Source: Blastococcus aurantiacus
GTDB taxonomy: Bacteria > Actinomycetota > Actinomycetes > Mycobacteriales > Geodermatophilaceae
DNA length: 64,000 bases
Reading direction: 5' to 3'
Assembly (NCBI RefSeq): GCF_900102425.1
Contig: NZ_FNBT01000003.1
Span: forward strand, 124,001-188,000
Each line of letters opens with the position of its first letter. The first letter of the stretch is position 1. Below, piece by piece: positions 33,533-42,275 of the stretch. Both the position numbers and the translations under genes were made by a program. Under the pieces are notes generated by a model. It saw only the letters and a list, made by a program, of their open reading frames with translations, was not told the origin of the DNA and did no database searches.

Positions 33533-34413
33533 GAGTTCTCCTTCGTGCCGCGCCGGCGGTCCAGCGCGGAGATGAGCAGCAGCAGCATCCAGGTGACGAC
33601 GAGGGAGAGCACCGAGACGGCCACCGACAGCTGCGGCTCGGACCCGGACACCCGCAGGATCCAGGTGGGGAAGGTCTCGAAGCCGAGGATGTTGGCGAAC
33701 GTGAACTCGCCCAGGACGAGCGCGAAGGTGAGGAAGGCGGCGTTGAGCACCGAGGTGCGCAGCACCGGCAGCACCACCCAGAGCAGCACCCGGGGCCAGG
33801 AGGCCCCCAGGTTGCGGGCGGCCTCGGTCAGCGTGCGCAGGTCCGCCCCGCGGACGCCGGAGTCCAGCGCGCGGTAGACGAACGGCAAGGCCAGGACGAC
33901 GTAGACGAACACCAGGATCCAGGGCAGTTCCGGCTCCTGGATCGCGAAGAACACCTCCGCCAGCGGGGTGTCCAGGAAGTAGTCCGGCGCCCAGGCGAGC
34001 ACACTGCGCACGCCGACGACCAGGGCGATCGGCGGCACCACCAGCGGCATGAGGGTGAGCAGCTCCACCGTCGTCCGCAGGCGGGGCAGCCGCAGGTTCA
34101 CCAGCACGACGGTCGGCAGCATGAGCGCCAGGGCGATGAGCACCGTCAGCGCGGCCAGGACCAGCGAGCGGGTGAACGACTCGGCGAACCCCTCGGCACC
34201 GGGGATGCCGGTGTAGTGCTCGGCCGTGAACTCGCCGGTCCCCCTGTTGCGCACGGTGAACCACACCGACGCGGCGATCGGGACGAGGAAGTACAGCCCC
34301 AGCAGGCCGAGGACGCCGAACCGCCAGGCACCTCCGCGGCGCCCTCCGGGCCGCACCGGGGTCTCCGGCGCCACTCCCCCGGCGCCGGCGACGCTCTCGG
34401 CCAGCGCCGTCAT
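33529..34413 (-). CDS. ABC importer permease 2
   Basis: The product is 294 residues, six hydrophobic segments; the cytoplasmic coupling (EAA) loop reads TEAARNLGASWPRVLLWVVLP. Its neighbours and length fit the PotC/second-permease position of a type I importer. The ATG overlaps the stop of permease 1 by 4 nt. The N-terminal 30 residues are Gly/Pro/Arg-rich and cytoplasmic. Confidence 0.9.
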
Positions 34414-35258
34414 GCCAGCCACCGCTGGGTGCGCCGCTGGACCCAGGCGTAGAAGGCCATCACCAGGCCCACGACGACGACCATGCCGAGCGCCAGCGCC
34501 TTGCCCAGGTTCTCCGCGCCGACGACGACGTTGCTCGACAGCGCATCGGCGATCTGCAGGGTGACCAGCGGGACGCTGCTGCCGACCAGCGCCTTCGCGG
34601 TGGCGTAGGCGGCGAACGCCGAGGCGAACAGCAGCATCGTGGCTCCGAGCACCGGGGGCAGGAGCACCGGTCCGCCGACGTACCGCCAGTACTGCCAGCC
34701 GGTGGCACCGAGGTTGTCGGCCGCCTCCCGCCACTGCGGTCTCAGGGCCTCCAGCGCCGGGATGATCGTGAGCACCATCAGCGGGACCAGGAAGTAGAGG
34801 TAGACCAGCGCCAGACCGGTCATGGAGTAGAGCGAGAAGCCGCCCAGCCCGATGCCCAAGGTGTCCTGGAGGAGCGCGGTGACCACGCCCTGCGTGCCGA
34901 TCGTCGCGATGAAGGCGAAGGCCAGCGGGATGCCGCCGAAGTTGGCCAGCACCCCGGAAGCGGTGAGGACGAGCCGGCGCAGCAACCGGCCGCGGCGGGC
35001 GCGCAGGATCGCCACGGCCAGCGCCAGGCCGAGGACGGCACTGAGCACCGCGGTGATCAGCGAGAGCTGCAGGCTGCCCAGGTAGGCACGGCGGTAGACG
35101 CCCTCGGTGATGGCGGTGATGGAGTCGGTGGACCAGGTCTCCTCGTAGGTGACCGGGTCCGTGGCGCGGAACGCCTCGACCGCGAGCACCGCGATGGGGA
35201 GCAGCAGGAACACCGCGACGTAGAGGAAGAACGGCACCGTGCCCAGCGCCGTCAGCAC
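34410..35258 (-). CDS. ABC importer permease 1
   Basis: The product is 282 residues from GTG 35258; six hydrophobic segments and the EAA loop EAADNLGATGWQYWRYVGGP. The start is uncertain. The frame is open upstream to a CTG at 35319-35321 that overlaps the stop of the substrate-binding protein (CTGA) and has GAGGAG 8 nt before it. That start would add 21 residues (beginning STASADASAPAPRR) and give a 303-aa protein. The GTG lies inside the arm of a strong hairpin and has only a weak SD, so the CTG start is a serious alternative. Confidence 0.85.
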   Translation of the reverse strand: MLTALGTVPFFLYVAVFLLLPIAVLAVEAFRATDPVTYEETWSTDSITAITEGVYRRAYLGSLQLSLITAVLSAVLGLALAVAILRARRGRLLRRLVLTASGVLANFGGIPLAFAFIATIGTQGVVTALLQDTLGIGLGGFSLYSMTGLALVYLYFLVPLMVLTIIPALEALRPQWREAADNLGATGWQYWRYVGGPVLLPPVLGATMLLFASAFAAYATAKALVGSSVPLVTLQIADALSSNVVVGAENLGKALALGMVVVVGLVMAFYAWVQRRTQRWLA

Positions 35259-35302
35259 GCGTCCGCGCCGGTCCCCGCGACGGGGGGCCGGCGCGGACGC
35301 GT
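35257..35302. promoter_or_regulatory. Intercistronic hairpin between SBP and permease 1
   Basis: ACGCGTCCGCGCCGG (35257-35271) pairs perfectly with CCGGCGCGGACGCGT (35288-35302), with further CCCC/GGGG pairs inside. The 15-bp or longer stem starts 15 nt after the SBP stop and covers the GTG at 35258. Such stem-loops after binding-protein genes are known to keep their expression above that of the permeases. Confidence 0.7.
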
Positions 35303-35317
35303 CCGCTGATGCGGTAC

Positions 35318-36460
35318 TCAGCCCGACATCTCCTCGTTCCAGCGGGTCGTGACGACCTCCTTGGCGGCGGCTTCCTGCTCCTCGGTCGGGAACTCGGCCT
35401 CGCCCTCCACCTCGGGGAGCGCGCTGAGCGCCGCCTCGTCGGCGGTGCCCGCCTCCTCCATCGCGGGGAGCCGCACCGGGCGCGCGCCACCCTCCAGCCA
35501 GAGGTTCTGACCCTCGTCGCTGTAGAGGAACTCCTGCCAGAGCCGGGCGGCGGCGGGGTGCGGCGCGAACTTGCTGATGGCCTGGCTGTAGTAGCCGCCC
35601 ATGAGGCCGTCACTGGGGACGTTCACCTCCCAGGTCGAGCCGGCGGCCTGCATCTTCTCGGTCTGGGCTGCGTTCACGTAGTCCCAGTCCAGGGAGATGG
35701 GCGTCTCACCGGCCAGGACCGTGGCCGGCGTCGACTCGACCGGGTTGAAGTTGCCGCTCTCCTTGAGGTCGACGAAGAAGTCGATCCCCGGCCCGATGTC
35801 GTCCAGGCTGCCGCCGTTGCTCAGCGCGGCGGCCCACACTCCGGCGAAGGCGGCCTGCGCCTGCGTCGGGTTGCCGTTGAGGGCGACCTGGCCGGCGTAG
35901 CGGGGGTCGGCCAGGTCGGCGAGCGTCGTCGGGCACTCCACGACGATGGTGGCGTTGCAGCCGATCGACAGGTAGCCGCCGTAGTCGTTGAACCAGTGGC
36001 CGTCGGGGTCCTTCTGGCCCTCGGGGATCTCGTCCCAGGTCTCCACCTTGTACGGGGCGGTCAGGTCCTGGGCCTTCGCCTGGCGGGCGAAGGAGAGCCC
36101 GAGGTCGAGGACGTCGGGCGCCCGGTCCTGCCCGCGCTGGCTGGTGACGGCGTTGAGCTCGTCCTGGCTGGAGCCGTCGGGGCTGGCGCTGTTGACCTCG
36201 ATGTCGTACTTGTCGCTGAACGTCTCGATGATCTCGCCGTAGTTGGCCCAGTCCGGCGGGAGTGCGATGACGTTGAGCTCGCCCTCGGCCTTGGCGGCCT
36301 CGATGAGGGCGTCCATCCCGCCGCCGTCCTCGACGGACGTGGCCTCCGCCCAGTCCGAGCCGCTGCCGCCGCCGGAGCCGCCGTCGTCGGAGCCGCAGGC
36401 GGTCAGGGTGAGTCCCGCCGTCACGACCGCGACCGCGGTCCGCAGGGTGGTTCGTCGCAC
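35318..36460 (-). CDS. ABC importer substrate-binding lipoprotein
   Basis: The product is 380 residues. The lipoprotein signal peptide ends in LTLTAC (Cys22), followed by a Ser/Gly/Asp linker. The mature part is a periplasmic-binding fold of the ferric-iron/polyamine/2-aminoethylphosphonate superfamily: GELNVIALPPDWANYGEIIE, APDVLDLGLSFARQAKAQDL, GGYLSIGCNATIV and ISLDWDYVNAAQ. GTG 36458-36460 with AGGAGG just upstream. First gene of the operon. I cannot name the ligand; the closest family members bind organic cations, phosphonates or iron. Confidence 0.88.
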   Translation of the reverse strand: MRRTTLRTAVAVVTAGLTLTACGSDDGGSGGGSGSDWAEATSVEDGGGMDALIEAAKAEGELNVIALPPDWANYGEIIETFSDKYDIEVNSASPDGSSQDELNAVTSQRGQDRAPDVLDLGLSFARQAKAQDLTAPYKVETWDEIPEGQKDPDGHWFNDYGGYLSIGCNATIVVECPTTLADLADPRYAGQVALNGNPTQAQAAFAGVWAAALSNGGSLDDIGPGIDFFVDLKESGNFNPVESTPATVLAGETPISLDWDYVNAAQTEKMQAAGSTWEVNVPSDGLMGGYYSQAISKFAPHPAAARLWQEFLYSDEGQNLWLEGGARPVRLPAMEEAGTADEAALSALPEVEGEAEFPTEEQEAAAKEVVTTRWNEEMSG

Positions 36461-36477
36461 GTGTCCTCCTGGTGTGG

Positions 36478-36520
36478 GGCCGTCCCGCGCCCGGATCCCC
36501 CTGGACCCGGCCGGACGGCC
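36478..36520 (-). promoter_or_regulatory. Structured 5' leader of the ABC operon
   Basis: GGCCGTCC (36478-36485) and GGACGGCC (36513-36520) form an outer stem around a second, imperfect hairpin with a CCCT loop. It ends 18 nt before the SBP start. No known riboswitch core (for example the TPP CTGAGA) is present. The rest of the gap to 36605 shows nothing clear. Confidence 0.35.
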
Positions 36521-36605
36521 TCGCGCATTCTGACCTACCTCGGTGGCCTGTGCGCGGTACTGGAACGTGACGATCCGGCGTCCGGTCGGCGTCGGATCGG
36601 TGCGC

Positions 36606-37394
36606 TCAGCGGCCGGTGAACTCCGCCTTGCCCGGTCCGCTCTCCAGGAACGAGCGCATGCCGGTCTTCTGGTCCTCGGTGTCGAAGAGCTCCGCGAACA
36701 GGCGGGTCTCGAGGGTCAGCGCCTCGTCCAGCGGCAGCTCCAGGCCCTCGTCGATCGCCCGCTTGGCCGCGGCCAGCGCCAGCGGCGGCCCGGCGGCGAA
36801 CTTGCGCGCCATGGCCAGGGCGGTCTCGTACACCTCGGCGTCGGGGACGACGGCGTCGGCCAGGCCGATCTCGAGTGCCTCCTCGGCGCCCACGTGCCGG
36901 CCGGTGAACACGAGGTCCTTGGCCTTGGCCGGGCCGACGAGCCGAGCCAGGCGCTGCGTGCCGCCGGCCCCGGGGATGACGCCGAGCTGGATCTCGGGCT
37001 GGCCGATCTTCGCCCGGCTGCCGAGCACCCGGAAGTCGGCGCACAGCGCGAGCTCGTAGCCGCCGCCCAGCGCGTAGCCGGTGATCGCGGCGATGACCGG
37101 CTTCGGGATGCGGGCGACCGTCCGGAAAGAGTCCTGCAGCTCGCGGCCCCACTCACGCATGCCGGCGCCGTCCAGCTGCGACATGGCCTTGATGTCGGCG
37201 CCGGCGGCGAACACCCGCTCGCCGCCGTAGACGACGACGGCGCGCACGTCGGACCGCTCCCCCGCCTCCGTCGCCGCGGCGCGCACCTCGAGGTGCAGCT
37301 GCTCGTCGATGGCGTTCATCTTCGGGCGGTCGAGGCGGATGGTGCCCACCCCGTCCTCCACCTGCAGGGTCACGAACTCCGGGGTCTGCGCCAT
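36606..37394 (-). CDS. Enoyl-CoA hydratase/isomerase family protein
   Basis: Crotonase-fold protein, 262 residues. Oxyanion-hole segments FAAGADIKAMSQ (about 63-74) and ALGGGYELALCADFRV, followed by the catalytic region IGQPEIQLGVIPGAGGTQRL, which holds the two Glu residues typical of true enoyl-CoA hydratases (GGYEL and QPEIQLG). Likely acts in beta-oxidation, in line with the etf genes nearby. It stands alone, 10 nt upstream of the ABC ATPase stop but in the same direction. Confidence 0.9.
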   Translation of the reverse strand: MAQTPEFVTLQVEDGVGTIRLDRPKMNAIDEQLHLEVRAAATEAGERSDVRAVVVYGGERVFAAGADIKAMSQLDGAGMREWGRELQDSFRTVARIPKPVIAAITGYALGGGYELALCADFRVLGSRAKIGQPEIQLGVIPGAGGTQRLARLVGPAKAKDLVFTGRHVGAEEALEIGLADAVVPDAEVYETALAMARKFAAGPPLALAAAKRAIDEGLELPLDEALTLETRLFAELFDTEDQKTGMRSFLESGPGKAEFTGR

Positions 37395-37404
37395 GGACGG
37401 CACC

Positions 37405-38211
37405 TTAACGAGCGCGGCGGGCGGTGAAGCGGCCGTCGGTCCGCGTGAGATCCAGCGGCAGCCCGAAGGTGTCCGACAGCTTCTCCGCGGTGAGGACGTC
37501 GTCGGCGGCGCCCGCGGCGACGACCTCACCACCCCGGAGCAGCAGGGCGTGGGTGTAGCCCGGCGGGATCTCCTCGACGTGGTGGGTGACCAGGACCTGC
37601 GCCGGCGCGTAGTGGTAGCGGGCCAGGTCCGACAGCCGGGCGACGAGGTCCTCGCGACCGCCCAGGTCCAGGCCGGCACCAGGCTCGTCCAGCAGTAGCA
37701 GCTCGGGGTCGGGCATGAGCGCGCGGGCGATCTGGGCCCGCTTGCGTTCCCCCTCGCTCAGCGTCCCGAACGGCCGGTGCGCGAACTGGGCGACGCCCCA
37801 CTGCTCCATGAGCATCCCGGCGCGGGTCAGGTCGTGGACGTCGTAGCGCTCCCGCCACCGGCCGACCACGGCGTACCCCGCCGAGACGACCACGTCGCCG
37901 GTCTTCTCCGCCGGCCCGATCCGCTGGGACAGCGCCGCGCTGGTCAGCCCGATGCGGGGGCGGAGCTCGAAGACGTCGACAGCCCCGAGGGTCTCCCCCA
38001 GCAGCCGCACCTCCCCGCGGCTGGGGTGCAGCAGCGCCCCGGCCAGCTGCATCAGCGTCGTCTTCCCCGCGCCGTTGGGCCCCAGCACCACCCAGCGGTG
38101 GTCGGCCTCCACACGCCAGTCGACGCCGCGCAGCAGGTGGTTCTCCCCGCGCACGACGTCGACCCCGGTCATCCGTACGACGGCCCCGTCCGAGGGGGCT
38201 GAGCTCGACAC
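37405..38211 (-). CDS. ABC ATPase, YlmA-like, stand-alone
   Basis: The product is 268 residues: Walker A GPNGAGKTTLMQL, signature LSEGERKRAQIARAL, Walker B LLLLDEPGAGLD, switch LVTHHVEEI. No permease is adjacent. This is the YlmA/molybdate-like ATP-binding group often annotated only as ABC transporter ATP-binding protein. GTG 38211 is chosen because the longer frame would run across the glgX start region; ATG at 38292 would give an Arg-rich extension. Divergent from glgX. Confidence 0.85.
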   Translation of the reverse strand: MSSSAPSDGAVVRMTGVDVVRGENHLLRGVDWRVEADHRWVVLGPNGAGKTTLMQLAGALLHPSRGEVRLLGETLGAVDVFELRPRIGLTSAALSQRIGPAEKTGDVVVSAGYAVVGRWRERYDVHDLTRAGMLMEQWGVAQFAHRPFGTLSEGERKRAQIARALMPDPELLLLDEPGAGLDLGGREDLVARLSDLARYHYAPAQVLVTHHVEEIPPGYTHALLLRGGEVVAAGAADDVLTAEKLSDTFGLPLDLTRTDGRFTARRAR

Positions 38212-38282
38212 GGACCCATCCAACCCCACCTCGCGCGCGCTCCCTGCACGACGTCCACCCCGGGACTTGGCACGATCGCCCC

Positions 38283-40418
<2,136 letters not shown>

Positions 40419-40501
40419 CCAGCCTCCCTGGGACACCGTTGGACCGCAGCGGCCCAGGACCGGGGTGTTCGTGGGCCACCCGGGTTCACCGGTCCGTCGG
40501 G

Positions 40502-41023
40502 TCAGGCGCCGGACAGGCGGACGGGGTTGCCCAGGTCCGGCCGGAAGCTCCAGAGGTGCAGGTCCTCGTCGGACTCCTCCACGACCTCGAGGACGTCGCC
40601 GAGCGCGTAGTGCCCGTGGCCCTCGCCGGGGACCTCCACGACCGCCGACCACAGCCCGGACCCGTCAGTTGATTCGTCCAGGTACAGCACGAGGAGCGCG
40701 TCCACGACTCCGCGCCCCTCGTTGCCGCGCAGCCGAACGAGCGAGCCCGGCCGCGGGAGGCCCGGCGGAACGGGCCCGACGGGCGACGCGACCACCCAGT
40801 GCACCGTCGTCCCGTGCGCGCCGTACTTCATCGCCTCACCGGGGTACCAGGTCACCCACGTCGGCCCGGTGATGTCGCGGCGGGACCCGTCGACGTCCCC
40901 GACCCACATGCGTCCCGACAGCAAGACCAGCAGCACCTTCTGCGCCAGCCGGCGGGCGGTCACAGGCAGGTACCCGGCGGAACTCAGCGCGAGTTCGTGG
41001 GCGGGGTCCTCCGCGAGGTGCAT
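40502..41023 (-). CDS. Hypothetical protein
   Basis: The product is 173 residues from ATG 41023; GTG 41041 would add six. I do not recognise it. The N-terminal half (about 1-90) has a cupin-like run of beta strands (KVLLVLLSGRMWVGDVDG, TGPTWVTWYPGEAMKYGAHG), and the C-terminal half a second beta-rich segment (RLRGNEGRGVVDALLVLYLD, VEVPGEGHGHYALGDVLEVV). No signal peptide or membrane segment. The base usage is coding-like. It is convergent with glgX; the 83 nt between them show no clear terminator. Confidence 0.65.
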   Translation of the reverse strand: MHLAEDPAHELALSSAGYLPVTARRLAQKVLLVLLSGRMWVGDVDGSRRDITGPTWVTWYPGEAMKYGAHGTTVHWVVASPVGPVPPGLPRPGSLVRLRGNEGRGVVDALLVLYLDESTDGSGLWSAVVEVPGEGHGHYALGDVLEVVEESDEDLHLWSFRPDLGNPVRLSGA

Positions 41024-41050
41024 GGGCCGATCCTGCAGCACCGGTGAACG

Positions 41051-41087
41051 CCAGAGGCCCAGAACCGAGTGGGTTCTGGGCCTCTGG
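41051..41087. terminator. Terminator after the FHA gene
   Basis: CCAGAGGCCCAGAACC, loop GAGTG, GGTTCTGGGCCTCTGG: a perfect 16-bp stem, 22 nt after the FHA gene stop and 28 nt before the next minus-strand start. Confidence 0.85.
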
Positions 41088-41108
41088 GGTTCAACGCTGG
41101 GCGCGGCG

Positions 41109-42092
41109 CTACTCCGGCTGCTCGAAGGTGATGACGGTCCAGCCGAGCAGGAGGCGGTCGCCGTCGGAGAGCGGGTGGGCGATGCCCGGCTCCAGCTGCG
41201 TCCACTCCGTGGCCTCGGGGCCGGCGACGTGGGTGCCGTTGAGCGAGCCGAGGTCGACCAGCGACACCTCGTCGCCCGAGCGCGTCAGGGCGGCGTGGGC
41301 GGAGGAGAGCACGTTCTGGGTATCCGCGATCGGCACCGGCCGGGCGGTGCCGGTGGTGACCATCTCGTGGTTGTCGGGACGGCGGCCGAGCACCAGGTCG
41401 CCGTCCACGGGGACGACCAGCCCGTCGTCGAACCGCAGCACCGGCGGGGCGTCAGCGGAAGCGGAAGCGGAGGCGGCGTCGGAGTCCGGCCGCCAGAACG
41501 CGGTCTGCTCCCCCGACTCGGCCGGAGCGCTGACCCGGCTGGACCCGGCACTCGCGCCGGACCCGAAGCCCGAGTCCGAGGACGCGGTGAACGACGACGG
41601 CGCGGCCTGCGCCGGGGCCGCCGAGAACGACGCGGCCGGAGCAGCCGTGTGCAGCGTCGCACCGGCACCGGGCACCGTGCCCTCGACCAGGTCGAAGGAG
41701 ACCCCCGGCGCGGCCTGCGGCCCGGCGGAGCCCGGGCCGACGTAGAGCGTGCGGCCCAGCGAGAACGACCCGAGGGTGGCGCCGGAGACCGAGGAGCCCG
41801 AGACCGGCACCCCGTCCACGGTGGGCTGCCCCTTGCCGGACCACAGGGCGACGCCGGTACCGGCAGCGGCGTCGGTCACCACGACGGCGAAGGACGCGCT
41901 GCCGGAGGCGAGCGAGCCCGCCTGTGCGGCGATGGCCGTCAGCACGTGCTCCGCGCCGGGGCCGGAGACCCCGAGGCAGGCGTGCAGGGCCGAGACGAGT
42001 GCAGGGGAACCGGGAGCGTCCACCCACAGCAGGCCACCGTCGCGGCGGGCGACGACGGCGTCTCCGGGCAGGACTTCACAGCGGTCGGGCAT
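41109..42092 (-). CDS. FHA-domain protein
   Basis: The product is 327 residues. The C-terminal FHA domain (about 220-325) shows LVLGRRPDNHEM, SSAHAALTRSGDEVSLVDLG and SLNGTHVAG, the phosphothreonine-binding core (Gly-Arg, Ser-x-x-His, Asn-Gly). The N-terminal half (1-125) is a beta/alpha domain I cannot assign (SFAVVVTDAAAGTGVALWSG), and a Ser/Ala-rich linker (about 130-215) joins them. It probably docks on a protein phosphorylated by a Ser/Thr kinase encoded elsewhere. ATG 42092 with TAGGCT 7 nt upstream (leaderless). Confidence 0.82.
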   Translation of the reverse strand: MPDRCEVLPGDAVVARRDGGLLWVDAPGSPALVSALHACLGVSGPGAEHVLTAIAAQAGSLASGSASFAVVVTDAAAGTGVALWSGKGQPTVDGVPVSGSSVSGATLGSFSLGRTLYVGPGSAGPQAAPGVSFDLVEGTVPGAGATLHTAAPAASFSAAPAQAAPSSFTASSDSGFGSGASAGSSRVSAPAESGEQTAFWRPDSDAASASASADAPPVLRFDDGLVVPVDGDLVLGRRPDNHEMVTTGTARPVPIADTQNVLSSAHAALTRSGDEVSLVDLGSLNGTHVAGPEATEWTQLEPGIAHPLSDGDRLLLGWTVITFEQPE

Positions 42093-42099
42093 GGCGGCA

Positions 42100-42105
42100 A
42101 GCCTA
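42100..42105 (-). promoter_or_regulatory. -10 box of the FHA gene (leaderless)
   Basis: TAGGCT on the minus strand ends exactly 7 nt before ATG 42092. Confidence 0.5.
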
Positions 42106-42217
42106 GTGATGCACAACCGGGTTCGGCGCCCGGCCGCCCCCGCCACGCCGTGATCGCCCCACGTCACACCCCACAGGTGGGGCGAGCGTGACGAGAGCGT
42201 CGCGACGGGTGACCGGC

Positions 42218-42274
42218 GGCCCCGTCCCGGGTCCCGCCCTGAGCTCGCGAACGGTGGGGAGGACGGGGTCCTTC
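42218..42274 (-). repeat. Hairpin repeat family, copy 2
   Basis: Minus orientation, beginning 1 nt after the glgP stop codon. GAAGGACC, left arm GGACCCCGTCC, right arm GGACGGGGCC, with the same bulged A. The loop has a small inner hairpin around GTTCGCGAGC. The stem bases differ from the other copies but pair perfectly. Confidence 0.75.
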
Positions 42275-42275
42275 C

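Noticed and set aside
36461-36605. TPP riboswitch before the ABC operon
   Set aside because: The conserved CTGAGA core is absent; the family of the binding protein also does not point to thiamine.
40419-40501. Terminator or sixth hairpin repeat after glgX
   Set aside because: Only weak, mismatched pairing and no GAAGGACC start.
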